NCBI RefSeq assembly: GCF_004794515.1
Contig: NZ_SSDF01000064.1
Location: forward strand, 1-36,297
Direction: 5' to 3'
From: Microbacterium sp. A20
GTDB taxonomy: Bacteria; Actinomycetota; Actinomycetes; Actinomycetales; Microbacteriaceae
Length of the DNA stretch: 36,297 bases
Below the pieces are notes generated by a model. It worked only from the letters and a program-made list of their open reading frames with translations, searched no databases and had not been told where the DNA came from. Numbering within the stretch: the first letter of the stretch is position 1; every line of letters starts with the position of its first letter. Shown here piece after piece: positions 1 to 7,456 of the stretch. The translations under genes and the position numbers were made by a program.

Positions 1-991
1 GCGACCGCCCGCGCGCGTGGCCTTCAACCCGCGCGCCGGGCTCGTGCTGGCCGTCGACCTCGGTGCCACGCATGCGACGGTCGCGGTCGCCGACCTCGCC
101 GCGGTCATCCTCGATGCCCGCACGCGCACGATCGACATCGGCGACGGACCCGAGAGCCTGCTCGACACGATCCTCGCCGACGCCGCCGACCTGCTCGACT
201 CGACCGCCGGCGGACTCCCCCTGGTCGGCGTCGGCATCGGCGTCCCCGGCCCCGTGGAGCACTCCACCGGCCGACCTACCAACCCGCCCATCATGCCCGG
301 CTGGGATCGGTTCGACGTTCCCGCCTACGTGCAGAAGACCTTCGACGTGCCGGTGCTGGTCGACAACGACGTCAACATCCTGGCCCTCGGCGAGCAGGCG
401 ATGAGCTGGCCTCAGGTCGAAGACCTCGTCTTCGTCAAGGTCTCGACCGGCATCGGCGCCGGCATCATCGCGGGCGGACAGCTGCAGCGTGGCGCGCAGG
501 GGTCCGCGGGAGACATGGGTCACGTGCAGGTGCCCGCCGGCGCGGGATCGACCCGCGAGCCGGGAGATGAGCGAGATCTCGAGGCTCTCGCCAGCGGCTC
601 CGCCCTCGCGATCGCGCTCCGCGCGGAAGGGCTCGTCGTGCACGGTCCGTCGGATGTCGTCGACCTGGTCCGCGCCGGGAACGCCGCCGCGATCGAGGCG
701 ACCCGTCAGGCGGGGCGGGACGTCGGCGAGGTCCTCGCGACCGTCGTCAACCTCCTGAACCCGTCGATCATCGTGCTCGGCGGCAGCATCGCCCGCGCCG
801 GCGAGCACCTGCTCGCGGGCGTGCGCGAGGTCGTCTACCGACGGTCGATCCCCCTGGCGACGCAGCACCTGGCGATCGTGCAGTCGCAGGCCGGCGATCG
901 CGCCGCCGTGCTGGGGGCGGCGATCATGGTCGCCCGCGAGGTGCTGTCCCCCGCGAGCGTCGACCGCTACGTGGCGGCGAAGGCGCGCTGA
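1..991 (+). CDS. ROK-family protein, 3' part (probably a ROK transcriptional repressor)
   Basis: The open frame runs to the left window edge, reading RPPARV before AFNPRAGLVLAVDLGATHA. ROK-family repressors have this kind of linker (GRP..R.xFNP.AG) just before the ATPase-like domain, so I read the GTG at 17 as an internal Val codon and the gene as 5'-truncated, with an N-terminal winged-helix domain outside the window. Visible ROK features are the phosphate-binding DLGATHA, the VGIGVPGPV strand, the VDNDVN motif and the STGIGAGI glycine-rich loop. The GDMGHV motif is present, but the Cys-rich zinc site that usually follows (CxCGxxGCxE) is absent; the segment reads AGSTREPGDERDLEALASG. Family knowledge suggests sugar-responsive regulation; a ROK sugar kinase is the alternative. 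It is convergent with the dehydrogenase gene downstream. Confidence 0.8.
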   Translation, partial: RPPARVAFNPRAGLVLAVDLGATHATVAVADLAAVILDARTRTIDIGDGPESLLDTILADAADLLDSTAGGLPLVGVGIGVPGPVEHSTGRPTNPPIMPGWDRFDVPAYVQKTFDVPVLVDNDVNILALGEQAMSWPQVEDLVFVKVSTGIGAGIIAGGQLQRGAQGSAGDMGHVQVPAGAGSTREPGDERDLEALASGSALAIALRAEGLVVHGPSDVVDLVRAGNAAAIEATRQAGRDVGEVLATVVNLLNPSIIVLGGSIARAGEHLLAGVREVVYRRSIPLATQHLAIVQSQAGDRAAVLGAAIMVAREVLSPASVDRYVAAKAR

Positions 992-1022
992 CACGCACCC
1001 CCGCCGCCCCGAGCAGCGGCCG

Positions 1023-2153
1023 TCAGAGCGTGGCTTCGAACGGATCGAAGCCGGCGTCGATCACGCCGACCTGATCCAGCGTGCTCTCGACGGGGACGAA
1101 GCTGCGCGACTCGGCGGCCTCTTCGATCGAGAGGAGCGTGTCGAGCACGTGGTAGCCGAACTCCCCCGTGGCGACGTGCGGGCGGTCCGCGGCGATCGCG
1201 CGCGCCATGTCGAGCAGTCCGACACCGCGGCCGGAGAGCACGCCCTCCTGTGCGATGTCGACGATCTCCTGCGTCATCGGCTCCGGCGGCACGAACTGGC
1301 GCGTGAGCGGGCGCGTGATGGTGATCGGGCCCCCGAAGGTGTTCGGGTCGGGGATTACGATCGTGCCCTCGGTGCCGGTGATCTCGACGATCCCCTGCCG
1401 CAGCAGCGGCGAGTCGGTGCTGTACAGGCTCTGCGCCTGTCCGCCCTCTTCGAAGTCCATCAGCACACTGAGCGTGGAGGGGATCTCGACCGGGAACTCC
1501 TGACCGGCCAGCTCGCCGACCTGCACGCGACGCGTCGGCGTCCCCTGCAATCCGAGGGCGGCGACCGCGGCGACCGGTCCGAACACGTGCACGAGGGTCG
1601 ACACGTAGTACGGACCCATGTCGAGCAGCGGCCCCGCGCCCTTGGCGTACAGGAACGCGGGGTTCGGGTGGAAGATCTCCGGACCCTGCCACTGGAAGGT
1701 GGTCTGCCCGAACAGGGGGCGTCCGATGTCACCGCGCGCGATCGCCCGCTTGGCGGTCTGCACGCCCGGCCCGAGCACGGTGTCCGGGGCCACGCCGATG
1801 CGGAGGCCGGCGGCATCCGCCTTCTCCAGCAGCCGGCGCGACTCCTCGCGGCTGACGCCGATCGGCTTCTCGGTCCAGACGTGCTTGCCCGCGGCGACGA
1901 TCGCCTCGGAGACCTCGACGTGCACGGCGGGGATCGTGAGGTTCACGACGATGTCGATCTCGGGGTCGTCGAGCACCACATCGACGCCACCGGCGCGCGG
2001 CACGCCGTACTTCTCGGCCTGGGCCTTCGCCCGCTCCTCGATGACGTCGGCGACCGCGATCACACGGACATCCGGGAAGGTGGTGAGGTTCGACAGGTAC
2101 TGGTCGCTGATGTTCCCGGCACCGATGATGCCGACGCCGACAGGACCCGCCAT
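1023..2153 (-). CDS. Gfo/Idh/MocA-family NAD(P)-dependent oxidoreductase
   Basis: This 376-residue protein has an N-terminal Rossmann fold with the dinucleotide motif GIIGAGNISDQYL (about residues 8-20) and the family EKPIG motif at residues 95-99, whose lysine is a catalytic residue in this family. The C-terminal alpha/beta substrate domain follows (DMGPYYVSTLVHVFGP around residue 180). Family members oxidise or epimerise sugars, inositols and related polyols; the exact substrate cannot be read from sequence. The ATG shares its A with the stop codon of the upstream isomerase gene (TGATG), so the two are probably translationally coupled. The divergent TetR gene beyond the isomerase is the likely regulator of the pair. 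Confidence 0.9.
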   Translation of the reverse strand: MAGPVGVGIIGAGNISDQYLSNLTTFPDVRVIAVADVIEERAKAQAEKYGVPRAGGVDVVLDDPEIDIVVNLTIPAVHVEVSEAIVAAGKHVWTEKPIGVSREESRRLLEKADAAGLRIGVAPDTVLGPGVQTAKRAIARGDIGRPLFGQTTFQWQGPEIFHPNPAFLYAKGAGPLLDMGPYYVSTLVHVFGPVAAVAALGLQGTPTRRVQVGELAGQEFPVEIPSTLSVLMDFEEGGQAQSLYSTDSPLLRQGIVEITGTEGTIVIPDPNTFGGPITITRPLTRQFVPPEPMTQEIVDIAQEGVLSGRGVGLLDMARAIAADRPHVATGEFGYHVLDTLLSIEEAAESRSFVPVESTLDQVGVIDAGFDPFEATL

Positions 2154-2959
2154 CAGCCGGCCACCTTCTCGTCGAGGAAGACGCGGCTGCGCTCGATCGC
2201 GTCGAACAGGTCGCCCTCGTAGTGGTCGAACTCGACGATCGCGAGCTCGAGCGCCGGGGCGGCGGCGATGGATTCGACGAGCGGAACGGATCCCTCACCC
2301 GCGGCCACCTGGTCGGCGGGCGGGTAGGCGCCGGCGAGCGCCGGGTCGAGCGTGCCGTCCTTCGCGTGCACCGCGATCACGCGGTCACCGAGGCGCTGGA
2401 GCAGCGCGACGGGGTCGACGCCGCCGCGCGCCACCCAGTACAGGTCGACCTCGAGCACGACGCGCTCGTCGAGCAGCCCGGCGAGGACCTCCAGCCCGGT
2501 CACCCCGTCGAAGACGGCCTCCAGCTCATGGGCGTGGTTGTGGTAGCCGACGCGGACGCCGACGGTCGCTCCGATCTCGGCGGCCTCGTTCAGCAGAAGG
2601 GCGGTCTCCTCGATCTGCGCGACGGACTCCCAGCGGGCAGGCTCGGTGTACGGGTCGATGACCGTGTCCATCCCCAGCACCCGGGCTGCGGCGAAGACGA
2701 CGTCGGGCGTGGGGACGGGGATGGTCGTGCCACTGCCGTCCGGGTTCACGAACGACTCCGAGGCGAGGAAGGCGTGCCCCGACGGCGCGGTCAACCCGGC
2801 TGCGGAGAGCGCGGCGGCGAGCGGCTCGGCGCGGCGGACGAAGTCGTAGGGCTCCACGGCGGTGAAGCCGCGGGCGGCGACCGCCGAGAGCGTGCCCTCG
2901 AGGTCGGCCTCCAGCTGGTCCTTGATCGTGAACAGCTGCAGGGAGGTCTGAATCGTCAT
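2153..2959 (-). CDS. Sugar phosphate isomerase/epimerase-like TIM-barrel protein
   Basis: The 268-residue product looks like an AP-endonuclease-2-type TIM barrel (IolE/IolI/hydroxypyruvate isomerase-like). Recognisable strands include GVRVGYHNHAHELE, VVLEVDLYWVARGGVDP and RVIAVHAKDG, which carry the acidic and histidine metal ligands typical of the fold, and a C-terminal LAIVEFDHYEGD. Such enzymes isomerise or epimerise keto-sugars or inosose derivatives with a divalent metal. An AAGGAG ribosome binding site lies just upstream of the ATG at 2959. It is the first gene of the operon with the Gfo/Idh/MocA dehydrogenase, with which it shares one base. The pairing of these two families is common in sugar or inositol catabolism; the substrate here is unknown. 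Confidence 0.88.
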   Translation of the reverse strand: MTIQTSLQLFTIKDQLEADLEGTLSAVAARGFTAVEPYDFVRRAEPLAAALSAAGLTAPSGHAFLASESFVNPDGSGTTIPVPTPDVVFAAARVLGMDTVIDPYTEPARWESVAQIEETALLLNEAAEIGATVGVRVGYHNHAHELEAVFDGVTGLEVLAGLLDERVVLEVDLYWVARGGVDPVALLQRLGDRVIAVHAKDGTLDPALAGAYPPADQVAAGEGSVPLVESIAAAPALELAIVEFDHYEGDLFDAIERSRVFLDEKVAG

Positions 2960-3021
2960 CGGTCATGCTCCTTCGGTCTTCGGTGACGTGCGGGGTCACT
3001 GCCCCGTGCAGGCACGCTACC

Positions 3022-3050
3022 ACCAAATACCTCCACGTGGAAGTTTTGGT
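3022..3050. promoter_or_regulatory. Palindromic operator between the isomerase operon and tetR
   Basis: The core TCCACGTGGA (3032-3041) is a perfect 10-bp palindrome. It is flanked by ACCAAA (3022-3027) and TTTGGT (3045-3050), which are inverted copies of each other offset by one base from the core centre. It sits in the 107-bp divergent gap, at the -35 distance from the tetR -10 box at 3055-3060. By analogy with TetR-family systems it is the likely autoregulatory and operon operator (inference). Confidence 0.6.
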
Positions 3051-3054
3051 TCGC

Positions 3055-3060
3055 TAGACT
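3055..3060 (+). promoter_or_regulatory. -10 box for leaderless tetR transcript
   Basis: TAGACT fits TANNNT and lies exactly 6 nt before the ATG at 3067, so transcription should begin at the start codon. There is no Shine-Dalgarno sequence between them. Confidence 0.55.
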
Positions 3061-3066
3061 CGCCCC

Positions 3067-3684
3067 ATGCCCGCCGACACGCCTGAGCCTGCCGAGCAGC
3101 CCCGCCCGCGGGGCACCTACGCCAAGGGGATCGCCCGCCGACAGGAGATCCTCGATCGCGCCATCGAGGTCTTCGCCGAGCGCGGCTCCGACCGCACGAG
3201 CCTGCGGGCGATCGCACGCGAAGTCGGCGTCACGCACGCTGCCCTCACGCACTACTTCGGCTCGCTCGAAGAGCTGCTCGTCGCCGTGTACGAGGAGAGC
3301 AACGCACCCGGGCGGCAGCCGGATCCCCCGTCGCCCGACGCGACGCCGGTCGAGATGATGATCGAGTCCGCACGCTTCAACCGCGCGATCCCCGGTCTCG
3401 TGCAGCTGTACTCCACCCTCGTCGCGTCGGCGCTCGAGGAGGGACACCCGGCGGCACGCACGTTCGCCACCGGTCGATTCGCCCGTCTGCGCGACAGACT
3501 CGCCGAGACCGTCCGACGGCAGCAGGAAGGCGGGCAGATCCGCACGGACGTCGACGCGGATGCCGTCGCTGCGCTCGTCGTCGCGGCGTCGGACGGCCTC
3601 CAGACGCAGTGGCTGCTGGATGAGACCGCGCCACAGCACGAGGCCCTCGCGCTGCTCGATCGGCTGCTGCGACCGCCGAGCTAG
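3067..3684 (+). CDS. TetR-family transcriptional regulator
   Basis: The 205-residue protein has a clear TetR N-terminal HTH at about residues 22-68: RRQEILDRAIEVFAERG, then TSLRAIAREVGVTHAALTHYF and a GSLEELLVAVYE helix. The helical C-terminal ligand domain is not recognisable by sequence. The ATG at 3067 is preferred because a -10 box lies 6 nt upstream, implying a leaderless mRNA. The gene diverges from the isomerase/dehydrogenase operon with a palindrome in between, so repression of that operon and of itself is the likely role. The TAG stop at 3682-3684 is part of the -10 box proposed for the next gene. Confidence 0.92.
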   Translation: MPADTPEPAEQPRPRGTYAKGIARRQEILDRAIEVFAERGSDRTSLRAIAREVGVTHAALTHYFGSLEELLVAVYEESNAPGRQPDPPSPDATPVEMMIESARFNRAIPGLVQLYSTLVASALEEGHPAARTFATGRFARLRDRLAETVRRQQEGGQIRTDVDADAVAALVVAASDGLQTQWLLDETAPQHEALALLDRLLRPPS

Positions 3685-3687
3685 GCT
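3682..3687 (+). promoter_or_regulatory. -10 box for leaderless DUF4166 gene, overlapping the tetR stop codon
   Basis: TAGGCT lies 6 nt before the GTG at 3694. Its first three bases are the stop codon of tetR. No ribosome binding site is visible in the 9-nt gap between the genes. Confidence 0.5.
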
Positions 3688-3693
3688 CGAACG

Positions 3694-4347
3694 GTGACGC
3701 CCGTGCCGCAATCGCCCTATGCCCGGGCTCTCGGCGACCGCCTCGACGACCTGCACCCGCGTCTGCGCGCGTACTTCTCGGCGGTCCCCGACGGCGCCGT
3801 CGGCATCGGCGAGGGCGTGTTCCACGTGGTCGGCACTCCGCGGCGATGGCTCTGGCCCCTGCTCCGCATCCTCGAACGTCGCGGGGTCGTCGCGGCCGCC
3901 TGGGAGCGCGACGTCCCCTTCCGCGTCGAGAACCGCACGATCGCGTCGCGGGCCATCGGCGAGCGCACCTTCCACTTCGCCCGGGGCCCGTGGGTCATGC
4001 ACGACGCGGTCGCGCTCACCCGACACGGCCGCGTGGTCGACGAGCTCGGCGAGCCCGGACTCGTCGCTGCCTGCTTCGACGTCGAGGTCCACGACGGCGC
4101 GCTCCGCCTCACCAGTCGGGCCGTGGGCATGCGACTCGGGCGCCTCCGGATCCGCATCCCCCGCCTGATCTCGCCGGTGGTCCGCCTCACGGAGCGCTTC
4201 GACGACGACATCGACCGGCAGCAGGTGGCGCTCACGATCGACGCGCCCCTCATCGGCCGCGTGTACGAGTACCGGGGCGACTTCGAGTACCGCGTCCCCC
4301 GTATCGCCGATGTCCCCCACATCGCAGAGAAGGAGCAATCCGCATGA
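3694..4347 (+). CDS. DUF4166 domain-containing protein
   Basis: The 217-residue protein is recognisable as DUF4166 from the segments FSAVPDGAVGIGEGVF near residue 30, WERDVPFRVENR near residue 70 and VYEYRGDFEYRV near the C-terminus. The domain function is not established. No signal peptide or clear membrane segment is seen. The GTG start is supported by the -10 box 6 nt upstream. Its stop overlaps the start of the TIGR01777-type epimerase gene by 4 bp (ATGA), so the two are probably coupled. DUF4166 often occurs next to or fused with NAD-dependent epimerases of this type, which fits the arrangement here. Confidence 0.85.
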   Translation: MTPVPQSPYARALGDRLDDLHPRLRAYFSAVPDGAVGIGEGVFHVVGTPRRWLWPLLRILERRGVVAAAWERDVPFRVENRTIASRAIGERTFHFARGPWVMHDAVALTRHGRVVDELGEPGLVAACFDVEVHDGALRLTSRAVGMRLGRLRIRIPRLISPVVRLTERFDDDIDRQQVALTIDAPLIGRVYEYRGDFEYRVPRIADVPHIAEKEQSA

Positions 4348-5315
4348 ACGCAGGCCGGGTCGTGATCGGCGGATCCACGGGATTCATGGGCAGTCACCTC
4401 GTCTCCCGACTCCGCGCCGAGGGGCGTGAGGTCGTCACGATCTCGCGCTCGGGCGCCGACCTCCGCTGGGGCGATCAGGTCGGGATCGACCGCGCGATCG
4501 ACGGCGCATCCCTGGTCATCGGGCTCGCCGGCAAGAGCGTTAACTGCCGCTACACGCCGGATAACCGCGCCGAGATCTTCCGGTCGCGACTCGACACCAC
4601 CACCTCGCTGAGCACGGCGATCGCCCGTGCCTCGGCGCCTCCCGCCGTCTGGGTGAACTCGTCGACGGCCACGATCTACCGGCACGCCGAAGACCGCCCG
4701 ATGACCGAGTCGACGGGCGAGCTCGGCACGGGCTTCTCTGTCGAGGTCGCGAAGGCCTGGGAGAAGGCGCTGTTCGCCGACGAGCTGCCCGCCACCCGCC
4801 GCGTCGCCCTGCGCAGCGCCATCGTGCTCGGCCACGGCGGCGTGCTCGAGCCGCTGAAGAACCTCGCCAGGCTGGGACTCGGCGGTCCGCAGTACGACGG
4901 CCGGTGGCCCGCGAGTGCCGCGCGGCGCCGGGCCGGGACCGTTCACCACTCCCGCGCACGCCGCGGGCGCCAGCGGTTCAGCTGGGTGCACATCGATGAT
5001 GTCGCGCGCATCATCGACTTCGTGGAGCGGACGCCGTCGCTCGAGGGACCAGTCAACGTCGCATCCCCGAATCCGGTCGACAACGTCGAGTTCATGGCGA
5101 CCGTCCGTCGCGTGCTGGGCGCTCGCATCGGTCCGCCTCTGCCCCGCTGGATCCTGGAGCTCGGCGCCATCGGCATCCGCACCGAGACCGAACTCGTCCT
5201 GAAGAGCCGGTGGGTGCTGCCCGAAAAGCTCACCGCCGCGGGCTTCGAGTTCCGCTACCCGCAGCTGGAGGAGGCGATCCGCGAATCCTTCGACCGCGAA
5301 GGGGCCTCGGCCTAA
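4344..5315 (+). CDS. TIGR01777-family NAD-dependent epimerase (SDR, DUF1731)
   Basis: The 323-residue protein is an extended SDR. The Rossmann motif GGSTGFMGSHLVSRL is at the N-terminus, followed by LVIGLAGKSVNCRYT, VNSSTATIYRHAED and the family signature QRFSWVHIDDVARII. The C-terminal ALGARIG...LPEKL region matches DUF1731. The Arg-rich segment at about residues 190-215, between LGGPQYDG and the FSWVHIDD motif, is longer than in the short SulA/YfcH-type members. The ATG at 4344 has an AAGGAG site upstream and overlaps the DUF4166 stop by 4 bp. The substrate is unknown. The last 4 bp overlap the convergent PLDc_N gene. Confidence 0.88.
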   Translation: MNAGRVVIGGSTGFMGSHLVSRLRAEGREVVTISRSGADLRWGDQVGIDRAIDGASLVIGLAGKSVNCRYTPDNRAEIFRSRLDTTTSLSTAIARASAPPAVWVNSSTATIYRHAEDRPMTESTGELGTGFSVEVAKAWEKALFADELPATRRVALRSAIVLGHGGVLEPLKNLARLGLGGPQYDGRWPASAARRRAGTVHHSRARRGRQRFSWVHIDDVARIIDFVERTPSLEGPVNVASPNPVDNVEFMATVRRVLGARIGPPLPRWILELGAIGIRTETELVLKSRWVLPEKLTAAGFEFRYPQLEEAIRESFDREGASA

Positions 5316-5704
5316 GAGGAGGCTCCGGCGGAACCGGAGGCGGCATCGCCGTCGCGGCGACGCTTCTCGACCTCCTCGCGGAGGCGCCATTCCTCGATCT
5401 CACGGTCGAGATCGGCGATCTGCTGCTCGGTCGTGCGCGTGTCCGCCGGAGGCGAGGGGCGCACGTCGGTGCGGGTGGCGGCCGGCCGCTCCGCCCTGCG
5501 CATGCGGGGGATGGGAACGCCGGACTCTCCGTACTCGCGCCCGATCGCGAACCACAGCACGCTGCCGATGAGCGGCAGCAGGATCACGATGATGATCCAC
5601 ACCATCTTCGGCAGGTGCTTCACCAGGGCGCTGTCGCGGGTGATGATGTCGATCAGCGCGCCGATCATCAGGGCGATGACGAGGAGCGAGAACAGGAACG
5701 GCAT
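5312..5704 (-). CDS. PLDc_N-domain small membrane protein
   Basis: This 130-residue protein has two predicted membrane helices (about residues 3-22 and 34-56), the second reading MVWIIIVILLPLIGSVLWFAIG. That is the N-terminal cardiolipin-synthase-like PLDc_N signature. The rest is a charged cytoplasmic tail with a likely coiled-coil segment at about residues 90-115 (TTEQQIADLDREIEEWRLREE) and a small Gly/Ala/Ser-rich end. No phospholipase HKD motif is present, so it is not itself a phospholipase D. TACCCT lies 6 nt before the ATG, so the mRNA is probably leaderless. The role is unknown. Confidence 0.82.
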   Translation of the reverse strand: MPFLFSLLVIALMIGALIDIITRDSALVKHLPKMVWIIIVILLPLIGSVLWFAIGREYGESGVPIPRMRRAERPAATRTDVRPSPPADTRTTEQQIADLDREIEEWRLREEVEKRRRDGDAASGSAGASS

Positions 5705-5710
5705 GAGTTC

Positions 5711-5716
5711 AGGGTA
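5711..5716 (-). promoter_or_regulatory. -10 box for leaderless PLDc_N gene
   Basis: On the minus strand TACCCT lies 6 nt upstream of the ATG at 5704. No ribosome binding site is seen. Confidence 0.5.
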
Positions 5717-5755
5717 GACGACGGCGTGACGGTGCCGCGCGACCCCGAACCACTT

Positions 5756-6685
5756 CTATGGCAGCAGGTGTCCGGCGGCGCGGAACAGCTCGTACCACTC
5801 CGGCCGGGTGAGTTCGAGGTCGGAACCCATCACGGCCTCGCGCACGCGCTCGGGTGTGGTCGTGCCGAGGACCACCTGCATGCCGGCGGGGTGGCGGGTG
5901 ATCCAGGCGGTCGCGACGGCCAGCGGAGTCACGCCGTACGACGCGGCGAGGCGATCGATCACCGCGTTCAGCTCCGGGTACTCGGGGTTGCCGAGGAACA
6001 CTCCGTGACCGCGGCCGTCCTGGAACGGCGACCAGGCCTGGATCGTGATGCCGTTGATGCGGCAGTACTCCACGATGCCGCCGCCGTCGCGCACGATGCT
6101 CTGCTCGTGGCCGGCGATGTTCGCCGCGACCGGCTGGGCAAGGATCGGCGCATGGGTGATCGACAGCTGCAGCTGGTTGGCGACAAGCGGCTGCCGGACG
6201 GCCGTGCGGAGCAGATCGATCTGTCGCGGCGTGTGGTTCGAGACGCCGAAAGCCCGGACCTTGCCCGCGGCCTCCAGCTCGTCGAACGCGCGGGCGACCT
6301 CTTCGGGCTCGACGAGGATGTCGGGGCGGTGCAGCAGCAGCACGTCGAGGCGATCGGTCTGGAGCGCGGCCAGGGAGCCTTCGACCTGGGCGACGATGTG
6401 CTCGTAGGAGAAATCGAACATCCCCTGCGCCGGCACGATCCCGCACTTGGTCTGCAGCACGATCTCGTCGCGCTCGGAGGCGCTGAGCTTCAACGCACCG
6501 GCGAAGCGCGCCTCGCAGTGGTGCATGCTCCCGCCGTAGATGTCGGCATGGTCGAAGAAGTCGATGCCGGACTCTCGGGCTGCGGCGTAGAGCGCCCGGA
6601 TGTGCGCGTCGTCCTTGTCGTCGATGCGCATCATGCCGGCGACGAGGGCGGGGGCGGTGGACGATCCGAACGGCACAGTCTTCAT
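5756..6685 (-). CDS. Aldo/keto reductase (YdhF-like)
   Basis: The protein is 309 residues from the ATG at 6685. An in-frame GTG at 6694 would add three residues, but a TANNNT box 7 nt before the ATG argues for the ATG. The AKR catalytic tetrad is visible: D45 and Y50 in FDHADIY, K80 in VLQTKCGI and H119 in LDVLLLHRPD. The C-terminal NADP-binding region includes QAWSPFQDG and VVLGTTTPERVREA. The combination of MMRIDD near residue 19 and the HHCEARFAGAL segment resembles E. coli YdhF-type oxidoreductases. It should reduce carbonyl compounds with NADPH; the substrate is unknown. It is monocistronic. Confidence 0.9.
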   Translation of the reverse strand: MKTVPFGSSTAPALVAGMMRIDDKDDAHIRALYAAARESGIDFFDHADIYGGSMHHCEARFAGALKLSASERDEIVLQTKCGIVPAQGMFDFSYEHIVAQVEGSLAALQTDRLDVLLLHRPDILVEPEEVARAFDELEAAGKVRAFGVSNHTPRQIDLLRTAVRQPLVANQLQLSITHAPILAQPVAANIAGHEQSIVRDGGGIVEYCRINGITIQAWSPFQDGRGHGVFLGNPEYPELNAVIDRLAASYGVTPLAVATAWITRHPAGMQVVLGTTTPERVREAVMGSDLELTRPEWYELFRAAGHLLP

Positions 6686-6692
6686 GCGGACC

Positions 6693-6698
6693 ACGCTA
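6693..6698 (-). promoter_or_regulatory. -10 box for leaderless aldo/keto reductase gene
   Basis: TAGCGT on the minus strand lies 7 nt before the ATG at 6685. Confidence 0.45.
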
Positions 6699-6714
6699 CT
6701 GTGCGCGGCCGATA

Positions 6715-6945
6715 TCAGCAGTCGTCGGCGGCGGACACCGGGAGAAGCCTCGTGATCGGGATGTCGAGCGCCGTGGCGATGCCGACGAGGTCGACGACCG
6801 TGAAGTCGGTCTGCCCCTCCAGCAGCTCTGCGAGCGCTTCCGGCTCGATGCCCGAGAGCTCCGAAAGCCGAGTGAACGACATCCCGGCGTGCACTCGGGC
6901 TCCATCCACCGTCGATGCCAACATATGACGCAATCCTGTCCCCAT
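6715..6945 (-). CDS. Small Xre-type helix-turn-helix protein
   Basis: This 76-residue protein is little more than a Cro/C1-type HTH: FTRLSELSGIEPEALAELLE forms the core (about residues 24-43) and LVGIATALDIPITRLLP the closing helix. The open frame extends upstream, but the ATG at 6945 is preferred because TACCGT lies 6 nt before it and because longer starts would run into the divergent gene's promoter. It is divergent from a second Xre gene that precedes an ImmA/IrrE peptidase. Such small HTH proteins in immunity modules often oppose the main repressor, in the manner of Cro or an excisionase regulator. That role is inference. Confidence 0.75.
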   Translation of the reverse strand: MGTGLRHMLASTVDGARVHAGMSFTRLSELSGIEPEALAELLEGQTDFTVVDLVGIATALDIPITRLLPVSAADDC

Positions 6946-6951
6946 ACGCAC

Positions 6952-6957
6952 ACGGTA
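6952..6957 (-). promoter_or_regulatory. -10 box for leaderless small Xre gene
   Basis: TACCGT on the minus strand lies 6 nt upstream of the ATG at 6945. Confidence 0.5.
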
Positions 6958-7026
6958 GTACCCCGCACGGACACTCCGCGCCTCCTCCTGCACCATAATG
7001 GCGGCATTCTGGAGTCGACGCGCTGC

Positions 7027-7032
7027 TATCGT
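7027..7032 (+). promoter_or_regulatory. -10 box for leaderless Xre repressor gene
   Basis: TATCGT lies 7 nt before the GTG at 7040, which begins the HTH protein. Other in-frame starts at 6998 and 7031 would be upstream of the expected transcription start. Confidence 0.5.
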
Positions 7033-7039
7033 GAGCCGG

Positions 7040-7414
7040 GTGAAGACACCTGCCGAGGAGTTCAACGACGCCGTGGGGCGTCAGATCCGCGCGGAGATCG
7101 CCGCGTCAAGGAGCAGCATCGCGGCGATGGCGCGGACCATCGGCATCGCACGCAGCGCCCTGGACAACTACGTCACCGGCAAGCGCGCCATCCCCGTCCC
7201 GGTCGTGTACTCGGTCTGCGACGCTCTCGGTCTCGAGCCCCACGTCCTCTTCGCCCGCGCGGAGGAACGTCTCAGAGCAGACGGCGAGACGACCGCGCGC
7301 ATCACTCCGATCCGCCCCACCCCCGATGTCGCCGGTCCACGAGAAGATACCCGCGAGGTCGCTTTCGAATCCCGCACGTCGCACGACTCGGACACGGACG
7401 ACCTCTACGACTAG
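7040..7414 (+). CDS. Xre-family transcriptional regulator (ImmR/DdrO-like position)
   Basis: This is a 124-residue protein from the GTG at 7040. Residues about 10-65 form an Xre HTH: QIRAEIAASRSSIAAMARTIG, then SALDNYVTGKRAIPVPVVYSV and CDALGLEPHVLFARAE. The C-terminal 50 residues are polar, acidic and likely disordered, ending SDTDDLYD. The stop is 42 nt upstream of an ImmA/IrrE metallopeptidase gene on the same strand. In ICEBs1 (ImmR/ImmA) and Deinococcus (DdrO/IrrE) the peptidase cleaves the paired Xre repressor to relieve repression. The same logic is plausible here but not shown by the sequence. Confidence 0.85.
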   Translation: MKTPAEEFNDAVGRQIRAEIAASRSSIAAMARTIGIARSALDNYVTGKRAIPVPVVYSVCDALGLEPHVLFARAEERLRADGETTARITPIRPTPDVAGPREDTREVAFESRTSHDSDTDDLYD

Positions 7415-7456
7415 CCGCGTCGCACGATGCCGGCGGGCACGGTGAGGAGGAGAGCC

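Noticed and set aside
17..19. GTG as the true start of the ROK gene
   Set aside because: The frame is open to the window edge, and the residues before and after the GTG fit the linker of a longer ROK repressor.
2956..5390. Long minus-strand open frames opposite tetR, DUF4166 and the epimerase
   Set aside because: The plus strand carries clear families with coupled starts; the minus frames have shadow-type composition.
5210..6928. A 572-codon plus-strand open frame across the PLDc_N and aldo/keto reductase genes
   Set aside because: It spans two recognisable genes on the other strand and the gap between them, with a repetitive Arg/Asp/Gly-rich translation; it is a shadow frame.
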